From NCBI RefSeq assembly GCF_001315105.1, contig NZ_BAZR01000033.1, forward strand, positions 1 through 59,504: DNA of 59,504 bases. Reading direction: 5' to 3'. A program made the position numbers and the translations under genes. Positions 1-7,225 of this stretch are shown here, one piece after another. This DNA comes from Paenibacillus sp. JCM 10914 (GTDB lineage: Bacteria > Bacillota > Bacilli > Paenibacillales > Paenibacillaceae). Below the pieces are notes generated by a model, which worked only from the letters and a program-made list of their open reading frames with translations, made no database searches and was not told the DNA's origin. How positions within the stretch are numbered: the first letter of the stretch is position 1; each line of letters begins with the position of its first letter.

Positions 1-1110
1 GGCTCTTCTACCAGTTCTGGTTCTTTTGTTGGCGTTGGCGTTGGCGTCGGCGTCGGCGTTGGCGTTGTCGGCGTTGGCGTTGGCGTTGGCGGCACAGGAT
101 TCTTAAAGTTCAATAGTACATTTCTTTGCACATCCAATACATTGACTGCCACCGCACCTAAATCTTGAACATCATCGACATACCTCACTGACGAAGTGAT
201 GAACACGTCGTTGACAGATTGACGCATCATAAATTGGAGTCCAATATCTACATCCGAAGCCGTATTATCATAATCGCCGTTTGCGACTGTAATCGTGATC
301 GTCCTACTGTCAAGTCCTACATTAGTGTATGTTGATTCAACTACAGTCGCGTTTGGATATCTAGCCTTCGTAGCACTATCAAGCTGGACTGATGGTAAAA
401 TAACCGTTCCGTCATAGTTCTTTTCTGTTGCTTTATAGGATACCGATGCAACCAGGTTATCATTCGCATCAAATGATAATTGCTGATCAAATACATCCAC
501 ATCCGATTCTGTATACGTTGGCCCTATAGGATTTAAACTGAGGTAGTAATTAAACAAATCCTCTCCCGCTTGTGTTGGCGGATAATGTTCATTGTACCAG
601 TGTTCCAAAGTCGCTCCATTCGTGTAATGCCAAATGGCATATTGCGTAGCCCAAAGTGCCATGTTATCGTCCAAACCTGTAATACCAGTGGTCGCTTCTA
701 ATTCTGCAACACTTTTCATCGGAAAACTATTGAGCAGAACCGCTCTTAGCATATCCCCATTAATCACCTTTCCTTTAATGAGGTAGTTGTTAATTTCTTT
801 AAGTGGTGAATAGAACTCTTCACCGGTACGATAACCGGGAAGATATTTCGTAAATGGATAATTTCTCGACTTATCAAAGCAATAAGCTAAAATGCCAGCA
901 GGAAGACCTGTTCCGTTCGGCCTTCGTTCATAAACTCCGTTATTATATTCAGCTAAAACAAGGATAGGGTACATTCGCACATCAGGAAACCAATGATCTA
1001 CGACCTCAAACTTCTCAACAACTGTAGGAGCTGCTTGGATAACTTGAAATGGGGTTGAACCTAGCAGAATAATCAGAAATACGGCTAGCTTCACTTTTAT
1101 GTTACTCATT
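1..1110 (-). CDS. Thioester-domain (TED) surface protein, N-terminal part, runs off the window
   Basis: About 370 residues are visible and the C-terminus lies beyond the left edge. Residues 1-26 form a signal peptide (charged start, then a run around VFLIILLG, then VIQAA). The next ~150 residues carry both halves of a Cys-Gln thioester domain: Cys77 in ILAYCFDKS, and the TQxA signature TQYA at 155-158 (Gln156) within DDNMALWATQYAIWHYTNG. In Gram-positive TED adhesins these two side chains form an internal thioester that bonds covalently to host or surface ligands. A beta-rich domain (about 200-345) follows, then a Pro-Thr repeat stalk of about 22 residues typical of wall-spanning linkers. The ATG has a good RBS (AGAAGGGAGAG). 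The anchoring signal is not visible. A 46-bp palindrome sits just upstream of the RBS. The TED call is firm; the ligand is unknown. Confidence 0.85.
28..95 (-). repeat. GGCGTT-type microsatellite encoding the Pro-Thr stalk
   Basis: Hexamer repeats of GGCGTT/GGCGTC on the plus strand encode the (PT)n stalk of the TED protein in frame on the minus strand. Hexamer units change stalk length in two-residue steps without breaking the frame, so slippage could vary reach between strains. The exact repeat number here may also suffer from assembly error. Confidence 0.7.
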
Positions 1111-1133
1111 TGACATCTCTCCCTTCTATGATC

Positions 1134-1179
1134 ATAGCAAATAACAGAACACACTCGAGTGTGTTCTGTTATTTGCTAT
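1134..1179. repeat. 46-bp perfect palindrome upstream of the TED gene
   Basis: Two 23-base arms meet with no loop at a central CTCGAG (1154-1159). All 23 positions pair exactly and the symmetry stops at 1133/1180. The palindrome lies 24 bases upstream of the TED protein ATG, next to its RBS, so it is either in the 5' leader as a long hairpin or overlaps the promoter as an operator. No T-run follows on either strand, so it is not a normal intrinsic terminator. The rest of the intergenic stretch 1180-1332 shows nothing clear. Confidence 0.85.
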
Positions 1180-1332
1180 ATCGGTTATCGATGTCGTATT
1201 TTGAATATTTTTATCGAATATAGTCTACAATCAATGGTTTGATATGGATTCCGCCTTTTTCGTTATTTCAAAAAAATCCAATCCCATATGAAATGAATAC
1301 AGGGATCATCTTCTGACAGTTCAGTGTTGTTT

Positions 1333-1596
1333 TTATTTGCTATAAATTATTTTTCTGATAGCGTAAACAGAAAGGTAGTAAGATTCTGCAAGTTCTTGAA
1401 TCGAATTACCTGAAGTATATGCTTGTATTATTTCTCTATTTCGCCTATCAATCTCTTTCCGAAAACCAGAGAGTTCTCCCCAATTTTTATGATGATCTTT
1501 TATTGCAGGAATGTAGATGTATTCACCTTGTACAAAATCTTGCAATTTTTCAATCAATTCTTTTGGAAGAATATCATTAGCGTTGACATACCTCAT
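1333..1596 (-). CDS. CD3324-family HTH protein
   Basis: This 87-residue protein matches the CD3324 family of small Firmicutes DNA-binding proteins by its start (MRYVNANDILPKELIEKLQ), the FVQGEYIYIP segment and a C-terminal helix-turn-helix like that of Mor/C proteins (about residues 55-85, GNSIQELAESYYLSVYAIRK). The length is normal for the family. The ATG has RBS GAGGAG at good spacing. Members are presumed transcriptional regulators, with no established target that I can name. It lies downstream of the Cfr-like gene on the same strand, separated by about 170 bases containing an inverted repeat, so it may be transcribed separately. Confidence 0.75.
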   Translation of the reverse strand: MRYVNANDILPKELIEKLQDFVQGEYIYIPAIKDHHKNWGELSGFRKEIDRRNREIIQAYTSGNSIQELAESYYLSVYAIRKIIYSK

Positions 1597-1665
1597 GTAG
1601 ACTCACTCCTCGAATAAATGTAATATCTCAAGTAGCAAAGCCAGCATGATTGGTGATGCTATTAT

Positions 1666-1703
1666 TCCATGCAATTATCACCAAATATCTGTCTTTGCAT
1701 GGA
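1666..1703. repeat. Inverted repeat between the Cfr-like and CD3324 genes
   Basis: TCCATGCAA at 1666-1674 is matched exactly by TTGCATGGA at 1695-1703, with a 20-base loop. There is no T-run, so its role (weak terminator, processing site or operator) is unclear. Confidence 0.5.
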
Positions 1704-1768
1704 ATTGAACATGAGTTACTGTGAAGTTTTGAGACATAACCCATTCTCCTCTGTTGAAGAATTTTTAT

Positions 1769-2809
1769 TTATATTTGCTTATTGTGCCCGTAGAGTTGAC
1801 CGCATGCTGCATCAATCTCCGTTCCGAATTGAGTTCGTACAGTGATTTTAATTCCCTTTGACTTTAAGATACTGACAAACTTTTGAACTCGATCTTTGTC
1901 TGATCGATGAAAGCTTTCAGGCGTTACGTCGGTTGAATTGTAGGGGATCAAATTGACGTGATATAAATGTTCCCAAGGACCTCTGTGCTTTAATAAGGCA
2001 GCAATGGCTTCCGCATGCTCATTTGAATCGTTTTCCCCTCGAAGTAATATATACGCAATATATACTTTTCTACCTGTATCACGAATATGCTGATCCAACT
2101 TGTTTAACACATCATTAAGCGGAAATCGATTGTTAATGGGCATTAGTTCACTCCGCTGGTCGTCGAACGGAGAGTGTAGTGAAAAGGTCAGGTTAACTTG
2201 TGGAAATTCCTTTGCCAGACGATCGATACCCGGCAAAATTCCGATGGTGGAAACAGTAATTCTTCGGTGCCCTAAACCAAAGATACGTGGATCTGTTAGA
2301 ATCTTAAGCGTGTCGAAGATATTAGGATTGGCAAGTGCCTCTCCCATACCCATAAATGATACACTATCCAAGGTTTGACCATTTAAATGAAAGTACAACA
2401 ACTGATCGGTAATTTCATCCGCGGTTAGATTCCGTTTCAATCCGATTGTACCTGTAGCACAGAAGCTACAACCATATCCGCATCCGCATTGGCTTGAAAT
2501 GCAGTATGATTTCCAGCCTCGCTCATAGCTTAGTTGAACTGCTTCTATACGTTCACCACCCTCAATAGCAAAAAGCACTTTACTGACTTGATTGGATGTC
2601 TTTTGTATAACAGGTGTTAAGTTTAAAACGTGTTCGCCAAGGTTCTTAATTAATTCTTGTCTTATCCTCTTGGGTAGTATGGTCATTCGCTCATATTCAC
2701 CAATTCTTTGCTTGAAGATCGCATCCGCAATTTGTTGGAACCGATATGCTGGTTGTTTCATTTCAGTTAATATATGTTGAATCATTTCGTATTTCGAAGT
2801 TAATTTCAT
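1769..2809 (-). CDS. cfr: Cfr-family 23S rRNA (adenine2503-C8) methyltransferase
   Basis: This 346-residue radical-SAM enzyme resembles staphylococcal Cfr along its whole length, including stretches such as NLTADEITDQ, SFMGMGEALAN, STIGI, QVNLTFSLHSP and the end DAACGQLYG. The radical SAM cluster is Cys110-x3-Cys114-x2-Cys117. Cys336 and Cys103 sit two residues from Cfr Cys338 and Cys105, the former being the methyl-carrying cysteine. Cfr methylates C8 of A2503 in the ribosomal peptidyl-transferase centre and gives resistance to phenicols, lincosamides, oxazolidinones, pleuromutilins and streptogramin A. Functional chromosomal relatives are known in Bacillales, including Paenibacillus. The housekeeping paralogue RlmN is less similar to this sequence. 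The upstream leader (2810-3352) has two short peptide ORFs, a terminator/antiterminator and RBS pairing, which implies antibiotic-induced expression. Confidence 0.9.
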   Translation of the reverse strand: MKLTSKYEMIQHILTEMKQPAYRFQQIADAIFKQRIGEYERMTILPKRIRQELIKNLGEHVLNLTPVIQKTSNQVSKVLFAIEGGERIEAVQLSYERGWKSYCISSQCGCGYGCSFCATGTIGLKRNLTADEITDQLLYFHLNGQTLDSVSFMGMGEALANPNIFDTLKILTDPRIFGLGHRRITVSTIGILPGIDRLAKEFPQVNLTFSLHSPFDDQRSELMPINNRFPLNDVLNKLDQHIRDTGRKVYIAYILLRGENDSNEHAEAIAALLKHRGPWEHLYHVNLIPYNSTDVTPESFHRSDKDRVQKFVSILKSKGIKITVRTQFGTEIDAACGQLYGHNKQI

Positions 2810-2824
2810 GTTTTTTCTCCTCTT

Positions 2825-2956
2825 ACGCCGGAGAAAATGCCTTAAGCAACCATAAAAGGTGCATAAAATCTACATTAACCAACTAATTAAAACAAACCAA
2901 GATTGTAGCTAGATTCGCTACGTGCATCTATCAATAGATGGAAAATGCTCCGGCAT
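2825..2956 (-). promoter_or_regulatory. RBS-proximal long-range pairing (translation attenuator candidate)
   Basis: On the minus-strand transcript AUGCCGGAG, inside the 36-residue leader ORF (2948-2956), pairs with CUCCGGCGU (2825-2833), immediately upstream of the AGGAG ribosome binding site of the Cfr-like gene. The stem is 9 pairs including one G-U, with about 114 nt between the arms. Ribosomes occupying the leader ORF would break it. This is the logic of Erm/Cfr-type translational attenuation. The pairing is seen; its function is inferred. Confidence 0.5.
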
Positions 2957-3028
2957 CCGTTTAGTTTGATCGTGAACCATGCCAACGGACAATGAACAGT
3001 TCACATGAATATTTACAACTTCAAACAT
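2918..3028 (-). CDS. 36-residue leader peptide upstream of the Cfr-like gene
   Basis: A short ORF starts MFEVVNIHVNCSLSVG and ends DRCT, preceded by a near-perfect RBS (AGGAGG, 9 bases from ATG). It lies between the terminator hairpin at 3117-3148 and the resistance gene start at 2809. The strong RBS on so short a frame, and the overlap of its codons with one arm of the pairing that reaches the downstream RBS, suggest a regulatory leader peptide. No database family is recognised. It might alternatively be a small functional protein. Confidence 0.6.
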   Translation of the reverse strand: MFEVVNIHVNCSLSVGMVHDQTKRMPEHFPSIDRCT

Positions 3029-3106
3029 TTATTTCAACCTCCTAATTTACAAAAGCAAAAGTTAGATTGGTCACATGGATTAAAGACATATACAAAATCC
3101 TTCATG

Positions 3107-3148
3107 AAAAAATAAAGGGCTACAAGAAAGTTACCCTTCTTGTAGCCC
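3107..3148 (-). terminator. Intrinsic terminator of a transcription attenuator
   Basis: A 12-bp perfect stem (3117-3128 with 3137-3148, 8-nt loop) is followed on the minus strand by TTTATTTTTT. It lies about 170 nt after the predicted start site and before the second leader ORF. Its loop and 3' arm are complementary to an upstream antiterminator at 3217-3228. Confidence 0.85.
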
Positions 3149-3216
3149 AAATAGATACACTAGTCCATAGCAGTTAACGGGACTAGCAATGTATATACTT
3201 TGAGTAAAGAGAATAA

Positions 3217-3228
3217 GTAACTTTCATG
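3217..3228 (-). promoter_or_regulatory. Antiterminator arm
   Basis: CAUGAAAGUUAC in the leader transcript is complementary (11 of 12 positions) to GUAACUUUCUUG in the loop and 3' arm of the terminator at 3117-3148, so the two structures are mutually exclusive. Between them, CTAGTCC (3181-3187 region) and GGACTAG (3160-3166 region) form a third hairpin that could steer the choice. Ribosome position on the 15-residue leader ORF just upstream would decide the outcome. Confidence 0.7.
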
Positions 3229-3247
3229 CTTAAAAAGAATAAAACAG

Positions 3248-3295
3248 CTAAAGTTTTATCTTTTGTAAATAAGCAAGAAATATTACATTATTCAC
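3248..3295 (-). CDS. 15-residue leader peptide, GTG start
   Basis: The ORF encodes MNNVIFLAYLQKIKL, with GTG start and RBS AGGAG 5 bases upstream. It lies 25-70 nt after the predicted transcription start and just before the antiterminator arm. A second possible start/stop (ATG TAA) is embedded in the same place in another frame. Position and size fit the ribosome-sensing peptide of antibiotic-responsive attenuators seen upstream of Bacillales resistance genes. Confidence 0.6.
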   Translation of the reverse strand: MNNVIFLAYLQKIKL

Positions 3296-3323
3296 TTCAA
3301 CTCCTGTCCATAATTTAGTTAGC

Positions 3324-3352
3324 ATTCTAGCATAATTACACTTCTGTTTCAA
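3324..3352 (-). promoter_or_regulatory. SigA promoter of the Cfr-like gene leader
   Basis: TTGAAA (3352-3347), a 17-base spacer and TAGAAT (3329-3324) form a good vegetative promoter on the minus strand. Transcription would start near 3317 and give a leader of about 500 nt before the resistance gene. Confidence 0.75.
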
Positions 3353-3435
3353 CCCAGTATACTCCTTGAATCCCCCTCATAAGACCGAATCTAGATTTGA
3401 TTGGCGAACCTATTGCATTATTGCATCCAACCGAT

Positions 3436-4719
3436 CTACTCAAGGATTTTCTCCTTACTGCTCCTTGAGGCAAACAATTCCCTGATGACATCCTCATCAC
3501 CATATCCAAAGGGACATTCATCAGAAGGACGGTTAGCACTGTAATACCAACGGTACATATCATAGGAGTCCTCATATTTTGCGTATGCAGTTATATATTC
3601 TTCCGGCGCAAGCTCTGCAAGTCTTTCTGCAGTCAGCGTTTTCGAAGTATAAGTCCTCTTGATGCTTTCCATCATGATGCGGCGGGATGGCATCTGAACC
3701 CATCCCTCAGGATAACGCTCATTCACCCATTGATCGATATAGCGCAGAAATTCGGCACGGGCATCATCCCGGAGAAGTCCAAACCATGTGATTTCGTCAT
3801 ATCCCCAGGCAAAATGGCTTTCATGGTTCGGCACCCCACGAGCACGATCTCGACCGAAATTATCAAACTCTACGATAAAGGGCATCGAATCAGCCGCCCA
3901 GCCGCTTGGGGATACGCCTGGTGCACTGCGTGCGAACAAGCTGTCCAAGTATCCCTCTTCACAGATACATTCCATTGGCTTATTCAATACTTCCTTTAAG
4001 CGAATGGGAAAGCAATTATAGTCAAACAGACTAACACCGTCCACGCTGATTCCGTGAGTATGCGCATCACATAATACATAATGGCGGCGGGCATGCTGCT
4101 TAGCATAATCCCGGATCATACCTATCACTTCTTTAAAATACCGGAAGCCTTCATCCTCCGCACCGATCAAATGCACCTGTCCGAAATGAATGCCTTCAAA
4201 CCCTGCACGGATATAAGAACAGGCTCTGTAGTAAATCCATAAACGGGATTCCAAACGGTTAATGTCCTCTACCGAGGAGTCCTTCCCCCATTGATGGATA
4301 TACCTGCCATTTTCAAAAACCATATTCTCATAGGAGAAATAACGGTCCTCCACATCAAGTCCAAAAGCTTCAAACACCCATGCGGGTACTTTCACGGAGT
4401 TTACGAAGCTTTTTTGAATACATTCGAATACGCAAGCTTGTAATATAAAATCCGGATCCACCTCATGTGCGCGGTCGGCCCGTTCCTTCGCAATCCGGAA
4501 ATGCCGTTCATCATCCGTGCTGTCCCATACATAGGAAGCTCGTCCGATAAACTTTGCACCCTCGTTCTTTAGCATTCGAATATCGTCCTCAAAGGTTGCC
4601 GAAGCCAGACTGTTATCCTCGCCAATGCCGCAATGTGTTACTGCACGTGACAGATAATGATTTAAAACTTCTCTTGATATATTTCCGTCAAAAAAGAAAT
4701 CCATATGATACAACTCCAT
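3436..4719 (-). CDS. Conserved hypothetical protein, possible TIM-barrel hydrolase
   Basis: A soluble 427-residue protein without signal peptide. It is rich in aromatic and acidic residues (YFSYENMVFENGRYIHQWGKD; RFHIGQVHLIGAEDEGF-like stretches; HYVLCDAHTHGISVDG; FIVEFDNFGRD). The alternation of helices with short strands ending in D/E/H resembles a glycoside-hydrolase-type TIM barrel, and the HTHG and EFDNFG motifs are candidates for active-site loops, but I cannot assign a family. The start (ATG at 4719) encodes MELYHMDFFFDG, and the second ATG (codon 6) is an alternative start. It is upstream of the Cfr-like leader on the same strand but is separated from it by a promoter, so it is probably its own unit. 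Confidence 0.6.
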   Translation of the reverse strand: MELYHMDFFFDGNISREVLNHYLSRAVTHCGIGEDNSLASATFEDDIRMLKNEGAKFIGRASYVWDSTDDERHFRIAKERADRAHEVDPDFILQACVFECIQKSFVNSVKVPAWVFEAFGLDVEDRYFSYENMVFENGRYIHQWGKDSSVEDINRLESRLWIYYRACSYIRAGFEGIHFGQVHLIGAEDEGFRYFKEVIGMIRDYAKQHARRHYVLCDAHTHGISVDGVSLFDYNCFPIRLKEVLNKPMECICEEGYLDSLFARSAPGVSPSGWAADSMPFIVEFDNFGRDRARGVPNHESHFAWGYDEITWFGLLRDDARAEFLRYIDQWVNERYPEGWVQMPSRRIMMESIKRTYTSKTLTAERLAELAPEEYITAYAKYEDSYDMYRWYYSANRPSDECPFGYGDEDVIRELFASRSSKEKILE

Positions 4720-4878
4720 TTCCTCACAGATTTATTTATACATATTCTGTCATTCTCATGAGGTCGGCTTCCAATATCCTTGGCTATTTTTTCTCTCATA
4801 CACCTTTCGATTCTGCATTTTTAATTTCCTTCTTTATCATCAACTAATCGAGTTGTAATAAAGCCATTCAAAAAATAG

Positions 4879-5046
4879 TTGAAACTAAAAGGAGCCGGTT
4901 TGGTATCCGGCAGCTTAGAGCTATCAAATGACGGGAAGGCGATGAAGTTCTATGAGCTAATGGATTTTAATATCCCGCTCTCGCCGGAAACAATTGCGAA
5001 ATTGGTTCCAACATTAAGTGCCAAAGCTCAAATCAGTGATGAATAA
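4879..5046 (+). pseudogene. C-terminal fragment of an unknown gene
   Basis: An open frame of 55 codons preceded directly by an in-frame stop encodes LKLKGAGLVSGSLELSNDGK and ends SAKAQISDE. The composition looks like real protein, but there is no RBS or convincing start (TTG at 4879 or ATG at 4942), so it looks like the tail of a truncated gene. It ends 14 bases before the RBS-led small membrane protein at 5061, suggesting the two once formed an operon. The preceding 4720-4878 shows no gene. Confidence 0.4.
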
Positions 5047-5060
5047 TAGGAGGTCTGTCC

Positions 5061-5357
5061 ATGAATCCAAGTAGCGGAAGTTTATATGGTTATTTCGGAA
5101 TGGCATTCGGATTCGGAATTCTCATTCTGGGGGTAATTGTTGCAATCGTAGTCACTATTCAGAAGTCCAAGACCAATCGTTTGGAAACCCAAAACGCAAT
5201 GTCGACCAACTTGGAGGATGAGTTCCGCAAGTTAACGGGAAGCTTTTCCGTTATGCAGCACGAAATCAAGGACAGACAAGACAAATCATCTGAGGAATTG
5301 TCGCAAATTCGAACCCGCATCGAAAAAATTGAAAAGATTCTGAGTGAGGTAGATTAA
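5061..5357 (+). CDS. Small membrane protein with C-terminal coiled coil
   Basis: This 98-residue protein has one transmembrane helix at about residues 12-35 (FGMAFGFGILILGVIVAIVV), a basic stop-transfer segment (QKSKTNR), and a heptad-rich C-terminus (about 60-97, ending IRTRIEKIEKILSEVD). RBS AGGAGGT sits 7 bases before the ATG. The layout recalls PspB-like phage-shock proteins, but no family is certain. It follows the orphan gene fragment at 4879-5046 and is closed by the hairpin at 5375. Confidence 0.65.
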   Translation: MNPSSGSLYGYFGMAFGFGILILGVIVAIVVTIQKSKTNRLETQNAMSTNLEDEFRKLTGSFSVMQHEIKDRQDKSSEELSQIRTRIEKIEKILSEVD

Positions 5358-5374
5358 ATAGCGGAATAGCAACA

Positions 5375-5395
5375 AGAGGGGTTCAACTCCCCTCT
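5375..5395 (+). terminator. Hairpin after the small membrane protein gene
   Basis: AGAGGGG pairs with CCCCTCT around a 7-base loop, 17 bases after the stop codon. The T-run is poor (TCACTATATCC), so termination may be weak. Confidence 0.5.
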
Positions 5396-5421
5396 TCACT
5401 ATATCCGCCAATACACCTTAA

Positions 5422-5460
5422 CTATTCGTATTTCCTGATCAACAGCGTGCAGCACTCCAC
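5422..5460 (-). repeat. Orphan rlmCD 3'-end copy D (att-like site)
   Basis: On the minus strand the frame reads VECCTLLIRKYE then stop, starting GTGGAGTGCTGC. It matches the C-terminus of RlmCD-type proteins (HVE-(C/S)...) without any upstream gene. It abuts the stop codon of the Nudix gene (5463), so the coding match begins abruptly at the GTGGAG core. It is the outermost of four such copies (also 8254, 11021, 13117), all oriented like the complete gene. Confidence 0.7.
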
Positions 5461-5462
5461 CC

Positions 5463-5909
5463 TTATAAGCCAATATTGCTTTTTAGACCTTTGTAGCTTC
5501 CTGACTCAGGAAAGCCTTTTGTAACAATCGTCATAAACTTCTCAGAGAATCCATAAGCTGCAAGTTCCTGAATCGGAACCATCTCCACACCACTTATAGG
5601 ATTACTATCCAACTCGTTCGATGGGAAGCATATTTCCCCACCTATTTTTTCTAGTAGAAACGTTATGTGTAGTAGTGAAGGCGAAGCATCCGGTTTATCG
5701 CATATGTATAATAACTTAGAAACTTTAGTGTTAAGTCCTGTCTCTTCTTCGATTTCTCTTGCAATTGCATCTTCAAGTGTCTCGCCTTGTTCAACTCTGC
5801 CTCCCGGCAAAGACCATTCTCGGTCAGACGTTACGTTCTGTTTGACCAATAAGATTTTACCATCCTCAACCAAAATCCCTGTTACTCTAACCTGCAAAAG
5901 ATTACTCAT
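5463..5909 (-). CDS. NUDIX hydrolase
   Basis: A 148-residue Nudix protein with a complete Nudix box: Gly37, Glu43, then REIEEETGL at 51-59, fitting Gx5Ex7REUxEExGU. Nudix enzymes cleave nucleoside diphosphates linked to another group, using Mg2+ held by the box glutamates. The substrate cannot be deduced here. Length and the beta start (LLQVRVTGILVEDGKILLVKQ) are typical of MutT/YjhB-like members. RBS GGGAGGAG precedes ATG. It lies inside the proposed island segment bounded by rlmCD-end copies D and A. Confidence 0.88.
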   Translation of the reverse strand: MSNLLQVRVTGILVEDGKILLVKQNVTSDREWSLPGGRVEQGETLEDAIAREIEEETGLNTKVSKLLYICDKPDASPSLLHITFLLEKIGGEICFPSNELDSNPISGVEMVPIQELAAYGFSEKFMTIVTKGFPESGSYKGLKSNIGL

Positions 5910-5997
5910 AACTACTCTCCTCCCAATGTAATATTCGTACTTCCCTTCTGTCCCTTGATCATTTTATGCAATCATAGTCATAATACCATACCAAAAA

Positions 5998-6016
5998 AGC
6001 CGCTTTGTCAGCGACT
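5998..6016 (-). terminator. Short terminator upstream of the Nudix gene
   Basis: On the minus strand AGUCGCU pairs with AGCGGCU (one U-G) across a short loop and is followed by TTTTTT. It would stop transcription coming from 6301-6143 before the Nudix gene. Confidence 0.6.
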
Positions 6017-6080
6017 TATTCCGATAGCATTAACTGGTCTCTATCGATATTTTTTTGTCTCGATTTTCGGAAGAAAGAGG

Positions 6081-6113
6081 AAGACAGCCCTCATGAAATG
6101 CCAAGGCTGTCTT
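6081..6113 (-). terminator. Terminator after the small secreted-protein gene
   Basis: AAGACAGCC and GGCTGTCTT form a 9-bp stem about 30 bases downstream of the stop at 6143, followed on the minus strand by CCTCTTTCTT. Confidence 0.6.
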
Positions 6114-6142
6114 CGCAGATAGGTATGTTATTTCATTAACAA

Positions 6143-6301
6143 TTATGCTTTAATAACTTCAACCTTTTTATCTCCTGCTGTCTTCGCCAACTCTAACGAA
6201 GTCTGGTTCTGGGTATAGACTGTGCTGCCTGTCACCAAAATAGACACGACTAGCGCTGTGCTGAGGGCTGTGGCAATCACTTTTCTATTGCTATTGACCA
6301 T
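6143..6301 (-). CDS. Small secreted peptide, 52 residues
   Basis: The frame encodes a charged start and hydrophobic segment (MVNSNRKVIATALSTALVV, then SILVTGSTVY) followed by a short hydrophilic tail ending KKVEVIKA. This resembles the signal-peptide region of many Paenibacillus exported proteins, so it may be a real small exported peptide or the 5' remnant of a longer gene. GGAGG lies 7 bases before the ATG at 6301; an in-frame ATG at 6307 is too close to it. Two terminator-like hairpins follow. No family is recognised. Confidence 0.5.
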   Translation of the reverse strand: MVNSNRKVIATALSTALVVSILVTGSTVYTQNQTSLELAKTAGDKKVEVIKA

Positions 6302-6486
6302 GACCATACCTCCACTATCTATTCTTTAATAATAAGTTGCTCAAGCTATCTGATGATTGTATTATAACGCACGGATAGTGGTTGTAAAAGGTTTTTTTTC
6401 CTTAAACAGGGTTTGAGTGAACAGCGTGATTAAAAATCTGTCGGCCGTTGGCAATGTATTACTTCAAGGTCTCTAATTCCATCTTC

Positions 6487-7074
6487 TCAATTATTAGAAT
6501 CAGGGCGCCGCGGATTGACCGTGCCAAAGATATGATAAGGTGTTATCCCATTTGCAAATAGGTTATCTATCAACTTGACCAATTCTTCCGACGATAGATC
6601 TTTGCCGTTGCGTATCCAAAGGCGAAACATAGATATTAATGTTGATAAGTAAAACTCAATTATGTATGGTGCTAAGACATCATTTGTTGGAAAGTCCACA
6701 ATCAATCTCTCAAAGGGAATTTCTCTTTTTAGGCGTTCAACAAAATGAACAGAACCATAGTCACCCAAGAGGGCTTTAAGAATTGAAATTTCCTCTGCAT
6801 TTTCCAAGCATTGAAGTGCATCTTGGAAAGTATGTGTAGAAAACTCTCTGCCTGCCATTTCCTCGTTAATGGATTTCATGATACGCTCTTCAACGTAGTC
6901 CAACAACTCATAGATATCGGTAAAGTATTGATAAAATGTACTGCGATTATATCCTGATTGGTTGGCAATTTCTTGAATGGATATTTTTTCGATTGGTTTT
7001 TGGCTATATAAATCACAGAATACATTTACAAATGTTTGCCTTGTCTTGTCCGTAATTTCAGGTTGCTTTTTCAT
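6487..7074 (-). CDS. TetR/AcrR-family repressor
   Basis: About 195 residues. The N-terminal TetR HTH shows IQEIANQSGYNRSTFYQYFTDIYELLDYV, with the usual F/Y-YxYF recognition helix. The remainder is an all-helical ligand domain ending FANGITPY as in the TetR C-terminal subgroup found in Firmicutes. ATG at 7074 is chosen because GGAGG lies 6 bases upstream; the ATG at 7098 would start inside untranslated leader. It is divergent from the PanE-like dehydrogenase at 7226, and the shared 150-base region has an inverted repeat overlapping the promoter, so it probably represses that gene and itself. Confidence 0.85.
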   Translation of the reverse strand: MKKQPEITDKTRQTFVNVFCDLYSQKPIEKISIQEIANQSGYNRSTFYQYFTDIYELLDYVEERIMKSINEEMAGREFSTHTFQDALQCLENAEEISILKALLGDYGSVHFVERLKREIPFERLIVDFPTNDVLAPYIIEFYLSTLISMFRLWIRNGKDLSSEELVKLIDNLFANGITPYHIFGTVNPRRPDSNN

Positions 7075-7130
7075 TTTTTGCCTCCATTTTATGCTCAATC
7101 GATTATACGACAGATATTAAAAATCTGATG

Positions 7131-7192
7131 GTTGATGACCATATAGTGAATCTATACAATGACATTATACAACACGTTGTTTGATCATCAAC
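7131..7192 (+). promoter_or_regulatory. Promoter with flanking TetR-type half-sites
   Basis: TTGATG (7132-7137), 17 bases and TACAAT (7155-7160) make a plausible promoter for the dehydrogenase. GTTGATGACCA (7131-7141) and TGATCATCAAC (7182-7192) are inverted copies with one mismatch, one on the -35 and one near the leader, which fits control by the divergent TetR protein. Confidence 0.45.
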
Positions 7193-7225
7193 AAGGATTT
7201 ATATATATTTTTTTGGGAGGCTAAT

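Noticed and set aside
1423..1617. 64-codon plus-strand frame over the CD3324-family gene
   Set aside because: It lies opposite a recognised family protein and has no RBS.
1769..2809. RlmN (housekeeping A2503 C2 methyltransferase) instead of Cfr
   Set aside because: Similarity to Cfr in the N-terminal domain and around the radical SAM cysteines is much closer than to RlmN, and the inducible leader is typical of resistance genes.
3336..3575. 79-codon minus-strand open frame covering the end of the 427-residue gene
   Set aside because: It overlaps the coding 3' end in another frame and runs into the Cfr-leader promoter; no RBS.
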